Below are positions 1 through 8,089 of a stretch of DNA of 18,587 bases, one piece after another. The position numbers were made by a program, and so were the translations under genes. Position 1 is the first letter of the stretch; each line of letters starts with the position of its first letter. The stretch is from Azonexaceae bacterium. GTDB lineage: Bacteria > Pseudomonadota > Gammaproteobacteria > Burkholderiales > Rhodocyclaceae. The notes under the pieces are model-generated. The model was not told the DNA's origin, made no database searches, and worked only from the letters and a program-made list of their open reading frames with translations. Where the stretch lies: the NCBI GenBank assembly GCA_009469665.1, contig SSTB01000112.1, positions 1 to 18,587 of the forward strand. The letters run 5' to 3'.

Positions 1-21
1 CAGGTACAGAATCTGGAATGA
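1..21 (+). CDS. yicC: C-terminal end of a YicC-family protein (partial)
   Basis: Bases 1-21 read Gln-Val-Gln-Asn-Leu-Glu-stop in one frame. YicC-family proteins characteristically end in a closely similar tail (Gln-x-Gln-Asn-x-Glu), and yicC commonly lies directly upstream of gmk in proteobacteria. The TGA stop at 19-21 overlaps the gmk ATG at 18-20 as ATGA, a common arrangement for translational coupling. YicC proteins are stress-related and linked to RNA turnover (an endoribonuclease activity has been reported for E. coli YicC). Only six residues are visible, so the call rests on the tail match plus gene order. Confidence 0.65.
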   Translation, partial: QVQNLE

Positions 22-635
22 GCATGGTGGGTAGCCTGTACGTCGTCGCGGCGCCGTCCGGGGCGGGAAAGACCACCCTGGTGCGCGGCCTTCTGGCGGC
101 CGATCCGGCCGTTGGACTCTCCGTTTCCACCACCACCCGGGCGCCCCGTCCCGGCGAAGTCGATGGCCGCGACTACCGCTTCACCGATGTGGATACTTTC
201 AAGGCCATGGTCGAGCGGGGGGAGTTCCTCGAATGGGCCGAGGTGCATGGCAATTACTATGGCACGTCGAAATCCTGGATCCAGGCGGAGCTTGCCGCGG
301 GTCGGGACGTGCTGCTGGAAATCGATTGGCAGGGTGCGCGTCAGGTGCGCAACCTCTTCCCGCAAGCGGTGGGGATTTTCATCCTGCCCCCCTCGCTGGA
401 GGAACTCGAGCGCCGCCTGCGCGGCCGGAGGACCGATAGCGACGAGGTCATCGCCCGCCGTCTCGCCGCGGCCCAGGCTGAAATGCGGCATGTGGGGGAG
501 TTCGACTATGCTATCATTAACAAGGAGTTGCAGCGGGCAAGCGAGGAATTGCTGCTCATCGTCCGTGCTTCTCGTTTGCGCTCAGCCGTCCAGGGTGAGC
601 GCTACGCCACCCTGATTCAACACTTGCTGCAGTGA
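18..635 (+). CDS. gmk: Guanylate kinase
   Basis: This cytoplasmic enzyme phosphorylates GMP (and dGMP) to GDP with ATP, feeding GTP, dGTP and (p)ppGpp synthesis. The 205-residue length is normal for bacterial Gmk. The P-loop APSGAGKTT is at residues 12-20. The GMP-binding segment [11 protein letters not shown] is at about residues 37-47, with the conserved Arg41, and Glu72 and Tyr80/81 follow in the GMP-binding lid. The start at 18 is favoured because its ATGA overlaps the upstream yicC-like stop; an in-frame ATG at 24 is a weaker alternative. It is the first complete gene of a run leading into rpoZ and spoT. There is no sign of truncation or foreign composition. Confidence 0.97.
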   Translation: MSMVGSLYVVAAPSGAGKTTLVRGLLAADPAVGLSVSTTTRAPRPGEVDGRDYRFTDVDTFKAMVERGEFLEWAEVHGNYYGTSKSWIQAELAAGRDVLLEIDWQGARQVRNLFPQAVGIFILPPSLEELERRLRGRRTDSDEVIARRLAAAQAEMRHVGEFDYAIINKELQRASEELLLIVRASRLRSAVQGERYATLIQHLLQ

Positions 636-646
636 GGTTTTCCCCC

Positions 647-853
647 ATGGCCCGCATCACCGTCGACGATTGCCTGAAAAGAATCCCCAACCGCTTCCAG
701 ATGACCCTGGCCGCCACTTACCGCGCGCGTCAGCTCGCCAATGGCGCCACGCCCCTGGTCGATGCGGAGAAAGACAAGCCTACGGTCATCGCCCTGCGCG
801 AACTGGCTCTCGGCAAGATTGGCCTGGAAGTCCTCAATCGCGGTCAGGCCTGA
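647..853 (+). CDS. rpoZ: DNA-directed RNA polymerase omega subunit
   Basis: The 68-residue protein begins [10 protein letters not shown] and carries the omega core, with IPNRFQ at about residues 13-18, a helical middle and the segment [14 protein letters not shown]. Omega clamps the C-terminal part of beta' and supports polymerase assembly. In E. coli its N-terminus also contributes to ppGpp site 1 at the beta'-omega interface. I place the start at ATG 647 rather than an in-frame ATG at 632, because the protein then opens with the conserved Met-Ala-Arg and a Shine-Dalgarno-like AGTGAGGT (631-638) lies nine bases upstream. That ribosome site overlaps the gmk stop codon. Only 21 bases separate rpoZ from spoT. 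Confidence 0.95.
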   Translation: MARITVDDCLKRIPNRFQMTLAATYRARQLANGATPLVDAEKDKPTVIALRELALGKIGLEVLNRGQA

Positions 854-874
854 CGATGGGGGCGGTCGAGAGCG

Positions 875-3016
875 ATGGATCCGTCGTCGCCCCCCGCCCT
901 TGATGACCCGGCTGTCCGGGTCTTCATAGACAGTCTCGCTTACCTTCCCCCGGCCGACGTCGAGCGCGTCCGCGCGGCCTACGCCTTTTCGGCCCGCGCC
1001 CACGCCAACCAGAAGCGCCTTTCCGGCGAGCCTTACATCACCCATCCACTCGCCGTTGCGGGGGCGGTGGTCGAATGGCGCATGGATACCGAGGCGATCA
1101 TGGCGGCCCTGCTGCACGACGTCCTTGAAGACACCGGCGCCACCAAGCGCGAGCTGAGCGAGCGCTTCGGTCGCGAAGTGGCCGAACTGGTGGATGGCCT
1201 CTCCAAGCTGGACAAGATGGAGTTTGCCTCGTACCACGAGGCCCAGGCCGAGAATTTCCGCAAGATGCTGATGGCCATGGCCCGCGATCTGCGGGTGGTG
1301 CTCATCAAGCTCGCCGACCGCCAGCACAACCTGGCCACGATGGCGGCGGTACGTCCCGACAAGCAGCGTCGCATCGCTGCGGAAACCCTCGAAATCTATG
1401 CCCCTATCGCCCTGCGCCTGGGACTCAACAAACTGTACCGCGAGTTGCAGGACAACTGCTTCCGCCTGCTACACCCGCACCGGGCCGAAGTCGTGGCCAA
1501 GGCTGTGCGGGCGGCCCGGGGCAACCGGAGAGAGCTGCTCGCCAAGATCACCGAGGGCATCACCGGCAAACTGAAATCCGCCGGAATCGACGCCGACGTT
1601 TTCGGGCGCGAGAAGACGCTCTATTCCATCTATCGCAAGATGAAGGAGAAGCAGCTTTCCTTCTCCCAGGTGCTCGACATCTATGGATTTCGCGTCGTCA
1701 CCGGGAGTGTGCCAGCCTGCTATCTTGCCCTGGGGGCGCTGCACGCGCTCTACAAGCCCGTGCCGGGCAAGTTCAAGGATTACATTGCCATTCCCAAGGC
1801 CAATGGCTACCAATCCCTGCACACGACGCTTATCGGCCCCTTCGGCACGCCGGTGGAAGTGCAAATTCGTACCGAGGCCATGCACCACGTCGCCCAGGAA
1901 GGCATTGCCGCCCACTGGCTGTACAAGGATACCGAGCAGAGCGGCGCCGACCTCCAGATCAAGACCCACAAGTGGCTGCAATCCCTGCTGGAAATGCAGA
2001 GCGGCGATTCGGCGGAATTCTTCGAGAACGTGAAGATCGATCTCTTTCCCGACGAGGTCTACGTCTTCACGCCCAAGGGCAAGATTCTGGCCCTGCCGCG
2101 GGGAGCCACGGTGGTGGATTTTGCCTATGCCGTGCATACCGATGTGGGCAACCACTGCACCGCAGCCCGCGTCAATCACGAGCTGGCGCCCCTGCGCACC
2201 GAACTCAAAAACGGCGACCTGGTGGAGATCATCACCGCCGCCCACGCTAATCCCAATCCGGCCTGGCTTACCTACATCAAGACCGGCCGCGCCCGCAGCA
2301 AGATTCGCCACTTCCTGCGCACCATGCAGAACGAGGAATCGGCCTCCCTGGGCGAGCGCCTCCTGAACCAGGAGCTGTTGGCTTTGGGCGTCGCGGCCAG
2401 CATGGTTCCCGACGCGGCCTGGGAGCAACTGCTCAAGAGCAATGGCAACAAGTCCCGGCAGGACGTATTCACCGACATCGGGCTGGGCAAACGTCTTCCC
2501 TCGGTCGTGGCACGCCGCCTCCTGGCTCGGGATGACGCTCCGGCGGCGGAGGGGGGCGGCGCCCTCACCATCCGGGGCACTGAGGGCATGGCCATCCAAC
2601 TGGCCAAATGCTGTCAGCCCATTCCCGGCGACCCCATCATTGGCTCGATTCGCAAGGGGCACGGTCTGGTCATCCATACCCACGATTGCCCCGCCATCCG
2701 GCATTCGCGCAGCAGCGAGCCCCACAAGTGGATTGATGTCGAATGGGAGCCTGACGATGGGGCCCTGTTCGAGGTGCGCATCTGCGTCGAGGTCAAGAAC
2801 ACGCGCGGCGTGCTTGCACAGGTCGCGGCGGCCATCGCCGAGGCGGGATCGAACATCGAGCATGTTTCCATGGATGCCAGTCCGGAGCGCCTATTTACCG
2901 ACCTGGGTTTTACCATCCAGGTCGCCAATCGAGCCCATCTGGCCCAGGTGCTGCGGGGCCTGCGGCACATCCCTGAAGTCAGCCGCATCGCCCGCGACCG
3001 GGGAGGCCTGGAATGA
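875..3016 (+). CDS. spoT: Bifunctional (p)ppGpp synthetase/hydrolase SpoT (Rel/Spo family)
   Basis: This 713-residue long-form RSH enzyme makes and degrades the alarmone (p)ppGpp. The hydrolase (HD) domain looks intact: THPLA with His57 and the HDxxED motif HDVLED at residues 81-86. The synthetase domain has REKTLYSI (about residue 245) and KFKDYIAIPKANGYQSLHT (about 299-317). The KFKD variant matches the basic RxKD motif of bifunctional Rel/SpoT enzymes, not the acidic ExDD motif of synthetase-only RelA. A TGS domain follows from about residue 393, then the conserved-cysteine region AKCCQPIPGD (about 575-585) and an ACT domain from about 631 to the end. In betaproteobacteria the copy beside rpoZ is normally SpoT. 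The ATG at 875 gives a normal N-terminus, and an upstream ATG at 856 is out of frame. Confidence 0.96.
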   Translation: MDPSSPPALDDPAVRVFIDSLAYLPPADVERVRAAYAFSARAHANQKRLSGEPYITHPLAVAGAVVEWRMDTEAIMAALLHDVLEDTGATKRELSERFGREVAELVDGLSKLDKMEFASYHEAQAENFRKMLMAMARDLRVVLIKLADRQHNLATMAAVRPDKQRRIAAETLEIYAPIALRLGLNKLYRELQDNCFRLLHPHRAEVVAKAVRAARGNRRELLAKITEGITGKLKSAGIDADVFGREKTLYSIYRKMKEKQLSFSQVLDIYGFRVVTGSVPACYLALGALHALYKPVPGKFKDYIAIPKANGYQSLHTTLIGPFGTPVEVQIRTEAMHHVAQEGIAAHWLYKDTEQSGADLQIKTHKWLQSLLEMQSGDSAEFFENVKIDLFPDEVYVFTPKGKILALPRGATVVDFAYAVHTDVGNHCTAARVNHELAPLRTELKNGDLVEIITAAHANPNPAWLTYIKTGRARSKIRHFLRTMQNEESASLGERLLNQELLALGVAASMVPDAAWEQLLKSNGNKSRQDVFTDIGLGKRLPSVVARRLLARDDAPAAEGGGALTIRGTEGMAIQLAKCCQPIPGDPIIGSIRKGHGLVIHTHDCPAIRHSRSSEPHKWIDVEWEPDDGALFEVRICVEVKNTRGVLAQVAAAIAEAGSNIEHVSMDASPERLFTDLGFTIQVANRAHLAQVLRGLRHIPEVSRIARDRGGLE

Positions 3017-3044
3017 AGTTCCTGCCGAGTAGGCGGGAAAGCCG

Positions 3045-4298
3045 ATGAGGATTCTGGTGCTGGGGGCCGGCGTAGTCGGCACCGCGAGCGCCTGGTATCT
3101 CGCGCGGGAGGGGCACCAGGTCACGGTCGTGGACCGTCAGCCCGGGGCGGGACTCGAAACCAGTTTCGCTAACGGGGGGCAGATTTCCGTCTCCCACGCC
3201 GAACCCTGGGCCAATCCCCACGTCCTGGCCAAGGTCGCCACCTGGATCGGTCGCGAGGATGCACCTTTGTTGGTGCGTTGGCGCCTCGACCCCGATTTTC
3301 TGCGCTGGGGTCTTGCCTTCCTGGCCAACTGCCTGCCGGGCAGAACCCGGGACAACATCCGCGCCATCGTTTCCCTGGCACTCTACAGCCGGCGTTGCCT
3401 GGGGGACTTGCGCAGTGATCTGGCCCTGGAGTACGACCAGTTGCAGCGCGGCATCCTCCACCTCTATACGGACGCAGGGGAGTACCGGCGGGCCACCGCG
3501 GCGTCCGCCACCATGCGTTCCCTGGGACTGGACCGGCAGCCCGTGTCCGCCGACGGCTGCGTCGCCATCGAACCCGCCCTGGCCGGGGCGCGGCCCCTCC
3601 TGGTGGGCGGTGATTTTACCGCCAGTGACGAATCCGGCGACGCCCATCGCTTCACCCTGGCCCTGGCCGACCGGGCCCGGGAGGCGGGGGTCCTGTTCCG
3701 TACCGGGACGAGCATCGAAAGCTTGAGGGTCGCAGGATCACGGCTGACGGGGGTCGTCGTGCAGGGCGAGGGGGGGGGCGAAACGTTGGCGGCCGACGCC
3801 TGCGTTGTCGCCCTGGGCAGCTACAGTCCAGCCTTGCTCAAACCCCTGGGCATCCGTTTGCCGGTGACGCCGGCCAAGGGCTACTCCGCTACCCTGCCTC
3901 TGGCGCAAGACAGCGCCGCCCCCAGCGTCAGCCTGACCGATGACGGCTACAAGATTGTCATCTCGCGTCTCGGGGAACGCCTGCGCATCGCCGGCACGGC
4001 GGAGTTCAACGGCTACAACCTGGATCTCAATCCCGTGCGCTGCCAGGCCCTGCTACGCCGGACGCGGGAGCTGTTTCCGGCCCTGCGGCCGGCGGGTGAA
4101 CCGCTCTTCTGGTGCGGCCTGCGCCCCGCGACCCCATCCAACCGGCCCCTGATCGGGCGTTGTCGCTACGACAACCTGTGGCTCAATACCGGCCACGGAA
4201 CCCTGGGCTGGACCCTGGCCTGCGGTTCGGCGGCGGCCCTGTCCGATCTGATCGCCGGGCGCCGGCCCGAACCCGACTTTCCTTTTCTCGCATGCTGA
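3045..4298 (+). CDS. dadA: FAD-dependent D-amino acid dehydrogenase (DadA family)
   Basis: The 417-residue flavoprotein has the DAO fold. The FAD-binding Rossmann motif LGAGVVGTASAWYL starts at residue 6 and the sugar/adenine-binding acid is in TVVDRQPGAG. The DadA signature LETSFANGGQIS follows, and the C-terminal LWLNTGHGTLGWT (about 378-390) closes the flavin site. DadA oxidatively deaminates D-amino acids, classically D-alanine, to 2-oxo acids at the inner face of the cytoplasmic membrane and passes electrons to quinone. The length is close to E. coli DadA (432). It lies 28 bases after spoT, and its stop overlaps the tatD start by 7 bases. An uninterrupted run of nine G at 3770-3778 lies within the coding frame. 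A related amino-acid or glycine oxidase substrate cannot be excluded. Confidence 0.88.
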   Translation: MRILVLGAGVVGTASAWYLAREGHQVTVVDRQPGAGLETSFANGGQISVSHAEPWANPHVLAKVATWIGREDAPLLVRWRLDPDFLRWGLAFLANCLPGRTRDNIRAIVSLALYSRRCLGDLRSDLALEYDQLQRGILHLYTDAGEYRRATAASATMRSLGLDRQPVSADGCVAIEPALAGARPLLVGGDFTASDESGDAHRFTLALADRAREAGVLFRTGTSIESLRVAGSRLTGVVVQGEGGGETLAADACVVALGSYSPALLKPLGIRLPVTPAKGYSATLPLAQDSAAPSVSLTDDGYKIVISRLGERLRIAGTAEFNGYNLDLNPVRCQALLRRTRELFPALRPAGEPLFWCGLRPATPSNRPLIGRCRYDNLWLNTGHGTLGWTLACGSAAALSDLIAGRRPEPDFPFLAC

Positions 4299-5056
4299 TC
4301 GACACGCACTGCCATCTCGATGCGCGGGAATTTGACCCCGATCGGGAGACACTGCTCGCCGCCGCCCGGGAGCAGGGGGTAGCTGCCTGGATCGTCCCAG
4401 GCGTCGCCGCGGCGGATTTCCCTCGCTTGCGGGACTGTTGTGCCGACCATCCTGGCAGCTTCGCCGCCTATGGCCTTCATCCGCTCTACGTTCGCGAGGC
4501 GCATGAGGAAGATGTGGATCTGCTCGACGATTGGCTACACCGGGAGCGGCCCGTCGCCGTGGGGGAAATTGGTCTCGACTGCTACCTTCCCGAACTCGAT
4601 CTGCCGCGCCAGGAGCGCTTTTTCGCCGCCCAGCTCAAATTGGCCCGCAAGCACGACCTGCCGGTCATCCTGCATGTGCGGCGGGCCGTCGATCAGATCG
4701 TCAAGCATCTGCGGCGTGTTCCCGTTCGCGGCGGCATCGCCCACGCCTTCAACGGCAGCCGGCAACAGGCGGAAACCCTGATCGCCCTAGGCTTCAATCT
4801 GGGCTTCGGCGGGGCGATGACTTACAGCGGCTCGACCCGCATCCGCCACCTGGCGGCGACCCTGCCGCTGTCGGCCGTCGTACTGGAAACCGACGCGCCG
4901 GACATCCCGCCGGCCTGGCTGAATCGCGGCCGCAACACCCCGGCCGAACTTCTCCCCATCGCGCGGGAATTCGCCGCCCTTCGCCGCATGCCCCTGGAGC
5001 AGGTCGCGAGCGAAATCGGCGCCAATGTGCGAACCCTCTTTCCCCGAGTGGGCTAG
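4292..5056 (+). CDS. TatD-family metal-dependent hydrolase / deoxyribonuclease
   Basis: The 254-residue protein is a TIM-barrel amidohydrolase of the TatD/YcfH/YjjV group. The metal ligands are in place: the N-terminal HxH of DTHCHLD (His6, His8), Glu92 in GEIGLDC, His128 in ILHVRR, His151 in IAHAFNGS and Asp201 in LETDAPD. Family members are reported as magnesium-dependent 3'-5' DNA/RNA exonucleases or as D-amino-acyl-tRNA deacylase-like enzymes; sequence alone does not decide the substrate. I take ATG 4292 as the start because the protein then opens with MLIDTHCHLD; upstream sequence in the same frame lies inside dadA. The 7-base overlap with dadA implies co-translation. The YjjV-like subgroup seems closest, but I do not assign a symbol. 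Confidence 0.9.
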   Translation: MLIDTHCHLDAREFDPDRETLLAAAREQGVAAWIVPGVAAADFPRLRDCCADHPGSFAAYGLHPLYVREAHEEDVDLLDDWLHRERPVAVGEIGLDCYLPELDLPRQERFFAAQLKLARKHDLPVILHVRRAVDQIVKHLRRVPVRGGIAHAFNGSRQQAETLIALGFNLGFGGAMTYSGSTRIRHLAATLPLSAVVLETDAPDIPPAWLNRGRNTPAELLPIAREFAALRRMPLEQVASEIGANVRTLFPRVG

Positions 5057-5186
5057 TGCCTTTGGTTTGATCCTGGTCAACCTTTGGCCAAAAGAAGGAT
5101 CGACCTATTGCCGGTTTGACCTGTGCTAAAAACACCCCAATCCCCGTGGGGCTAAAGTCTGGCGACCTGATAACGAAGAGTTGCCC
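5057..5186 (+). promoter_or_regulatory. Promoter region of the nap operon
   Basis: This 130-base gap separates tatD from napD and is AT-richer than its surroundings. It contains an FNR/ANR-like box (5067-5080), a direct repeat CCTTTGG (5059-5065 and 5081-5087), a palindrome TTTGGCCAAA (5083-5092), a second half-matching TTGAC-N4-GCTAA (5116-5129), a repeated GCTAAA (5125-5130 and 5151-5156) and a small CCCCGTGGGG inverted repeat (5142-5151). If the FNR box is centred at -41.5, transcription would begin near 5115, about 70 bases before napD. The matching -10 region (CCTATT at 5104-5109) is only a weak match. I saw no convincing NarL/NarP heptamer. No clear terminator for tatD is present. Confidence 0.6.
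5067..5080 (+). promoter_or_regulatory. FNR/ANR (CRP-FNR family) binding site
   Basis: The sequence TTGATCCTGGTCAA matches the FNR consensus TTGAT-N4-ATCAA at nine of ten specified positions, with G in place of A at 5076. It lies about 107 bases before the napD start, directly ahead of an operon for an anaerobic respiratory enzyme. An oxygen-sensing FNR/ANR-type activator is the natural candidate. A related regulator with the same recognition sequence (for example Dnr or CRP-like) is also possible. Confidence 0.75.
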
Positions 5187-5459
5187 ATGGTCACCCCTGT
5201 TTCCACTCCTGCCCATATCTCCAGCCTGATCGTGGCCGCCCGGCCCGAGGGGATGGAGGGCTTGCGGGCCGCGTTCGCGGCGCTCCCCGGTGTCGAGATT
5301 CATGCCGCCGCCGAGGACGGCCGCCTGATCGTCACGGTGGAAACGGCTTCCGAAGAGGCGACCGTCGAAAGATTCGAAACGATCCGCCAGCTCCCGGACG
5401 TTCTGTCCGCGGCCATGGTGTATCACCGCTATGAAACCGATCCAGACGAGGAGGCCTGA
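5187..5459 (+). CDS. napD: NapD, chaperone for periplasmic nitrate reductase
   Basis: This small (90-residue) cytoplasmic protein has the NapD ferredoxin-like fold. [13 protein letters not shown] is near the N-terminus and [19 protein letters not shown] follows, as in other NapD proteins. NapD binds the twin-arginine signal peptide of NapA, holding back export until the molybdenum cofactor and iron-sulfur cluster are inserted. I place the start at ATG 5187; an in-frame TTG at 5181 exists, but the purine-rich GAAGAG (5175-5180) is well spaced for the ATG. The stop is one base from the napA ATG, so the two are surely co-translated. It is the first gene of the nap operon, behind an FNR-like box. 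Confidence 0.93.
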   Translation: MVTPVSTPAHISSLIVAARPEGMEGLRAAFAALPGVEIHAAAEDGRLIVTVETASEEATVERFETIRQLPDVLSAAMVYHRYETDPDEEA

Positions 5460-5460
5460 A

Positions 5461-8010
5461 ATGATCGAACTGAAACTGACCCGGCGTGAGTTCATCAAGA
5501 GCAATGCCGTTGCTGCCGCCGCCACGGTGGCCGGCTTTGGCGCGCCGGTAGCCCTGGCCCAGCAGAAGGGCAAGGACGACGGCGTGCGTTGGGACAAGGG
5601 CGTCTGCCGCTACTGCGGCACCGGCTGCGGCGTGCTGGTGGGCGTCAAGGAAGGCCGCGTGGTGGCCACCCAGGGCGACCCGGACGCGCCGGTCAATCGC
5701 GGCCTCAACTGCATCAAGGGCTACTTCCTGTCCAAGATCATGTACGGCAAGGACCGCCTGACCCAGCCGCTCCTGCGCATGAAAGACGGCAAGTTCGATA
5801 AGAACGGTGACTTCAAGCCGGTTTCCTGGAAGCAGGCCTTCGACATCATGGAAGAGAAGTGCAAGGCCGCGCTCAAGGAAGGCGGCCCGCGGAACATCGC
5901 CATGTTCGGATCCGGCCAGTGGACGGTGTGGGAAGGCTACGCCGCCGCCAAGTTGATGAAGGCCGGCTTCCGCACCAACAACATCGACCCCAACGCCCGC
6001 CACTGCATGGCCTCCGCCGTTGCCGGGTTCATGCGCACCTTCGGCATCGACGAACCCATGGGCTGCTACGACGACATGGAGCACGCCGACGCCTTCGTGC
6101 TGTGGGGCTCCAACATGGCCGAGATGCACCCCATCCTGTGGTCGCGCATCACCGACCGGCGCCTCACCGCCAAGCACGTCAAGATCCACGTCCTGTCCAC
6201 CTTCGGCCACCGCTCCTGCGAACTGGCCGACAACACGCTGATCTTCAATCCTCAGTCTGATCTCGCCATCCTCAACTACATCTGCAACCACATCATCCAG
6301 AGCGGTGCGGTGAACCAGGCCTTCGTGGACAAGCACGTGAAGTTCGCCAAGGGCGTCACCGACATCGGCTACGGCCTGCGGCCCAACCACCCGCTGGAAA
6401 AGGTGGCCATGAACAACGGCTACCCGGGTGAGGACGGCAAACCCAAGGGCAACCCGAACAACTCGGCGCCCATGACCTTCGACGAGTTCAAGGCTTTCGT
6501 TTCGGAGTACACCCTGGACAAGGCCCACGAAATCTCCGGCGTGCCCAAGGAGAACCTGGAAGCCCTGGCCAAGACCTACGCCGATCCCAAGACCAAGGTC
6601 TGCTCCTACTGGACCATGGGCTTCAACCAGCATACCCGAGGTACCTGGGTGAACAACATGGTCTACAACGTCCATCTGCTGGTGGGCAAGATTTCCGAGC
6701 CCGGCAATGGTCCCTTCTCCCTCACCGGCCAGCCTTCCGCCTGCGGCACCGCTCGCGAGGTGGGCACCTTCGCCCACCGCCTGCCGGCCGACATGGTGGT
6801 CATGAACCCGAAGCACAGGGAAGTCTCGGAGAAACTCTGGAAGCTCCCTGCCGGCACCCTGCCGGACTGGATCGGTCTCCACGCCGTGGCCCAATCCCGT
6901 GCCTTGAAGGATGGCAAGGTGGGCTTCTTCTGGTCCACCACCACCAACAACATGCAGGCCGGACCCAACGTCAATGAGGAGGTCTACCCCGGCTGGCGCA
7001 ACCCCAAGGCCTTCGTCGTCCATTCCGACGTCTATCCGACGGTCTCAGCGATGTCCGCCGACCTCATCCTGCCCGCCGCCATGTGGATGGAAAAGGAGGG
7101 CATGTACGGCAACGCCGAGCGGCGCGGCCAGATGTGGCGGCAGCAGGTCAAGGCGCCGGGCGAGTGCAAGTCCGATCTCTGGCAGTACGTGGAATTTTCC
7201 AAGCGCTTCAAGATGGAAGAGGTGTGGCCCGCAGAACTGCTCGACAAGATGCCGGAATACAAGGGCAAGACCCTCTACGACGTCCTTTACGCCAACGGCC
7301 AGGTAAACAAGTTCGGCCTCGACGACGTCAAGAAGGCGAACGCCCACGCCATCAAGGACTACATGAACGACGAGTCCCAGGCCTGTGGCTTCTACCTGCA
7401 GAAGGGCCTGTTCGAAGAATATGCCGCCTTCGGTCGCGGCAAGGCCCACGATCTCGCTGACTTCGATGTCTATCACAAAGCCCGCGGCCTGCGCTGGCCG
7501 GTGGTGGAGGGCAAGGAAACCCTGTGGCGCTTCCGCGAAGGCTACGACTCCTACGTGCCCAAGGGCGAGGGGGTGCGCTTCTACGGCTTCCCGGACGGCA
7601 AGGCGGTGGTCTACGCCCTGCCTTACCAGCCCGCCGCCGAAATGCCGGACGCCGACTTCGACCTCTGGCTGTGCACCGGCCGCGTGCTGGAGCATTGGCA
7701 CACCGGTTCCATGACCCGGCGCGTTCCCGAACTGTACAAGGCAGTGCCCGATGCCGTGGTTTACATGAATCCGGACGATGCCAAGAAGCGGGGCCTCGCC
7801 CGCAACGACGTGGTCAAGGTCAGCACCCGCCGGGGCGAAATCCAGCTGCGGGTGGAGACCAAGGGCCGCAACAAGCCGCCGGTGGGCCTGGTGTTCATCC
7901 CCTTCTTCGACGAGAGTCGCCTGGTCAATAAGCTGACCCTGGACGCCACTTGCCCGATTTCGAAAGAAACCGACTTCAAGAAGTGCGCCTGCAAGGTGGT
8001 CAAGGCCTGA
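5461..8010 (+). CDS. napA: Periplasmic nitrate reductase catalytic subunit NapA
   Basis: The 849-residue molybdoenzyme of the DMSO-reductase superfamily reduces nitrate to nitrite in the periplasm. The Tat signal TRREFIK at residues 7-13 is followed by a hydrophobic stretch, with likely cleavage after Ala-Leu-Ala (about residue 33). The [4Fe-4S] cluster is bound by C49-x2-C52-x3-C56-x27-C84, and Lys86 is the conserved electron-relay residue beside the cluster. Cys182 in ARHCMASAV is the expected molybdenum ligand. The C-terminal half holds the molybdopterin-binding domain. ATG 5461 is chosen because GAGGAGG (5448-5454) lies six bases upstream and the protein then starts at the Tat region. Cysteine at the Mo position argues against a formate dehydrogenase with selenocysteine. 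The partners are NapD (export) and NapB (electron donor). Confidence 0.97.
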   Translation: MIELKLTRREFIKSNAVAAAATVAGFGAPVALAQQKGKDDGVRWDKGVCRYCGTGCGVLVGVKEGRVVATQGDPDAPVNRGLNCIKGYFLSKIMYGKDRLTQPLLRMKDGKFDKNGDFKPVSWKQAFDIMEEKCKAALKEGGPRNIAMFGSGQWTVWEGYAAAKLMKAGFRTNNIDPNARHCMASAVAGFMRTFGIDEPMGCYDDMEHADAFVLWGSNMAEMHPILWSRITDRRLTAKHVKIHVLSTFGHRSCELADNTLIFNPQSDLAILNYICNHIIQSGAVNQAFVDKHVKFAKGVTDIGYGLRPNHPLEKVAMNNGYPGEDGKPKGNPNNSAPMTFDEFKAFVSEYTLDKAHEISGVPKENLEALAKTYADPKTKVCSYWTMGFNQHTRGTWVNNMVYNVHLLVGKISEPGNGPFSLTGQPSACGTAREVGTFAHRLPADMVVMNPKHREVSEKLWKLPAGTLPDWIGLHAVAQSRALKDGKVGFFWSTTTNNMQAGPNVNEEVYPGWRNPKAFVVHSDVYPTVSAMSADLILPAAMWMEKEGMYGNAERRGQMWRQQVKAPGECKSDLWQYVEFSKRFKMEEVWPAELLDKMPEYKGKTLYDVLYANGQVNKFGLDDVKKANAHAIKDYMNDESQACGFYLQKGLFEEYAAFGRGKAHDLADFDVYHKARGLRWPVVEGKETLWRFREGYDSYVPKGEGVRFYGFPDGKAVVYALPYQPAAEMPDADFDLWLCTGRVLEHWHTGSMTRRVPELYKAVPDAVVYMNPDDAKKRGLARNDVVKVSTRRGEIQLRVETKGRNKPPVGLVFIPFFDESRLVNKLTLDATCPISKETDFKKCACKVVKA

Positions 8011-8053
8011 GGCAGGCTTAGCGAGATAAGGCAATCAGGGAGTGCCGTGACAA

Positions 8054-8075
8054 GGGTGGGGCTGCGGCCCCACCC
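8054..8075 (+). other. Perfect hairpin with UNCG-type loop between napA and napG
   Basis: GGGTGGGGC (8054-8062) and GCCCCACCC (8067-8075) form a perfect 9-bp stem around the loop TGCG (8063-8066). As RNA the loop is UGCG closed by C-G, which belongs to the very stable UNCG tetraloop class. No T-tract follows, so it is not a typical intrinsic terminator. It ends 14 bases before the napG ATG and lies where the ribosome site would be. A role in stabilising the upstream napA message, in processing, or in damping napG translation is an inference. Confidence 0.75.
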
Positions 8076-8089
8076 GGCGGCTGACCGGA

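Noticed and set aside
1469..2863. Open frame of 464 codons on the minus strand opposite spoT
   Set aside because: It is a mirror of the spoT coding frame, with no motif or ribosome site; spoT is well supported by its catalytic motifs.
5142..5151. CCCCGTGGGG as a terminator or riboswitch element before napD
   Set aside because: The stem is only four pairs with a two-base gap and no T-tract. It may be part of an operator, but there is not enough structure for an RNA element.
5332..7023. Long open frame on the minus strand (563 codons) opposite napD/napA
   Set aside because: It is fully antisense to the unmistakable napA sequence, has low-complexity Gly/Val/His-rich content and no recognisable domain. 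GC-rich genes commonly open such shadow frames.
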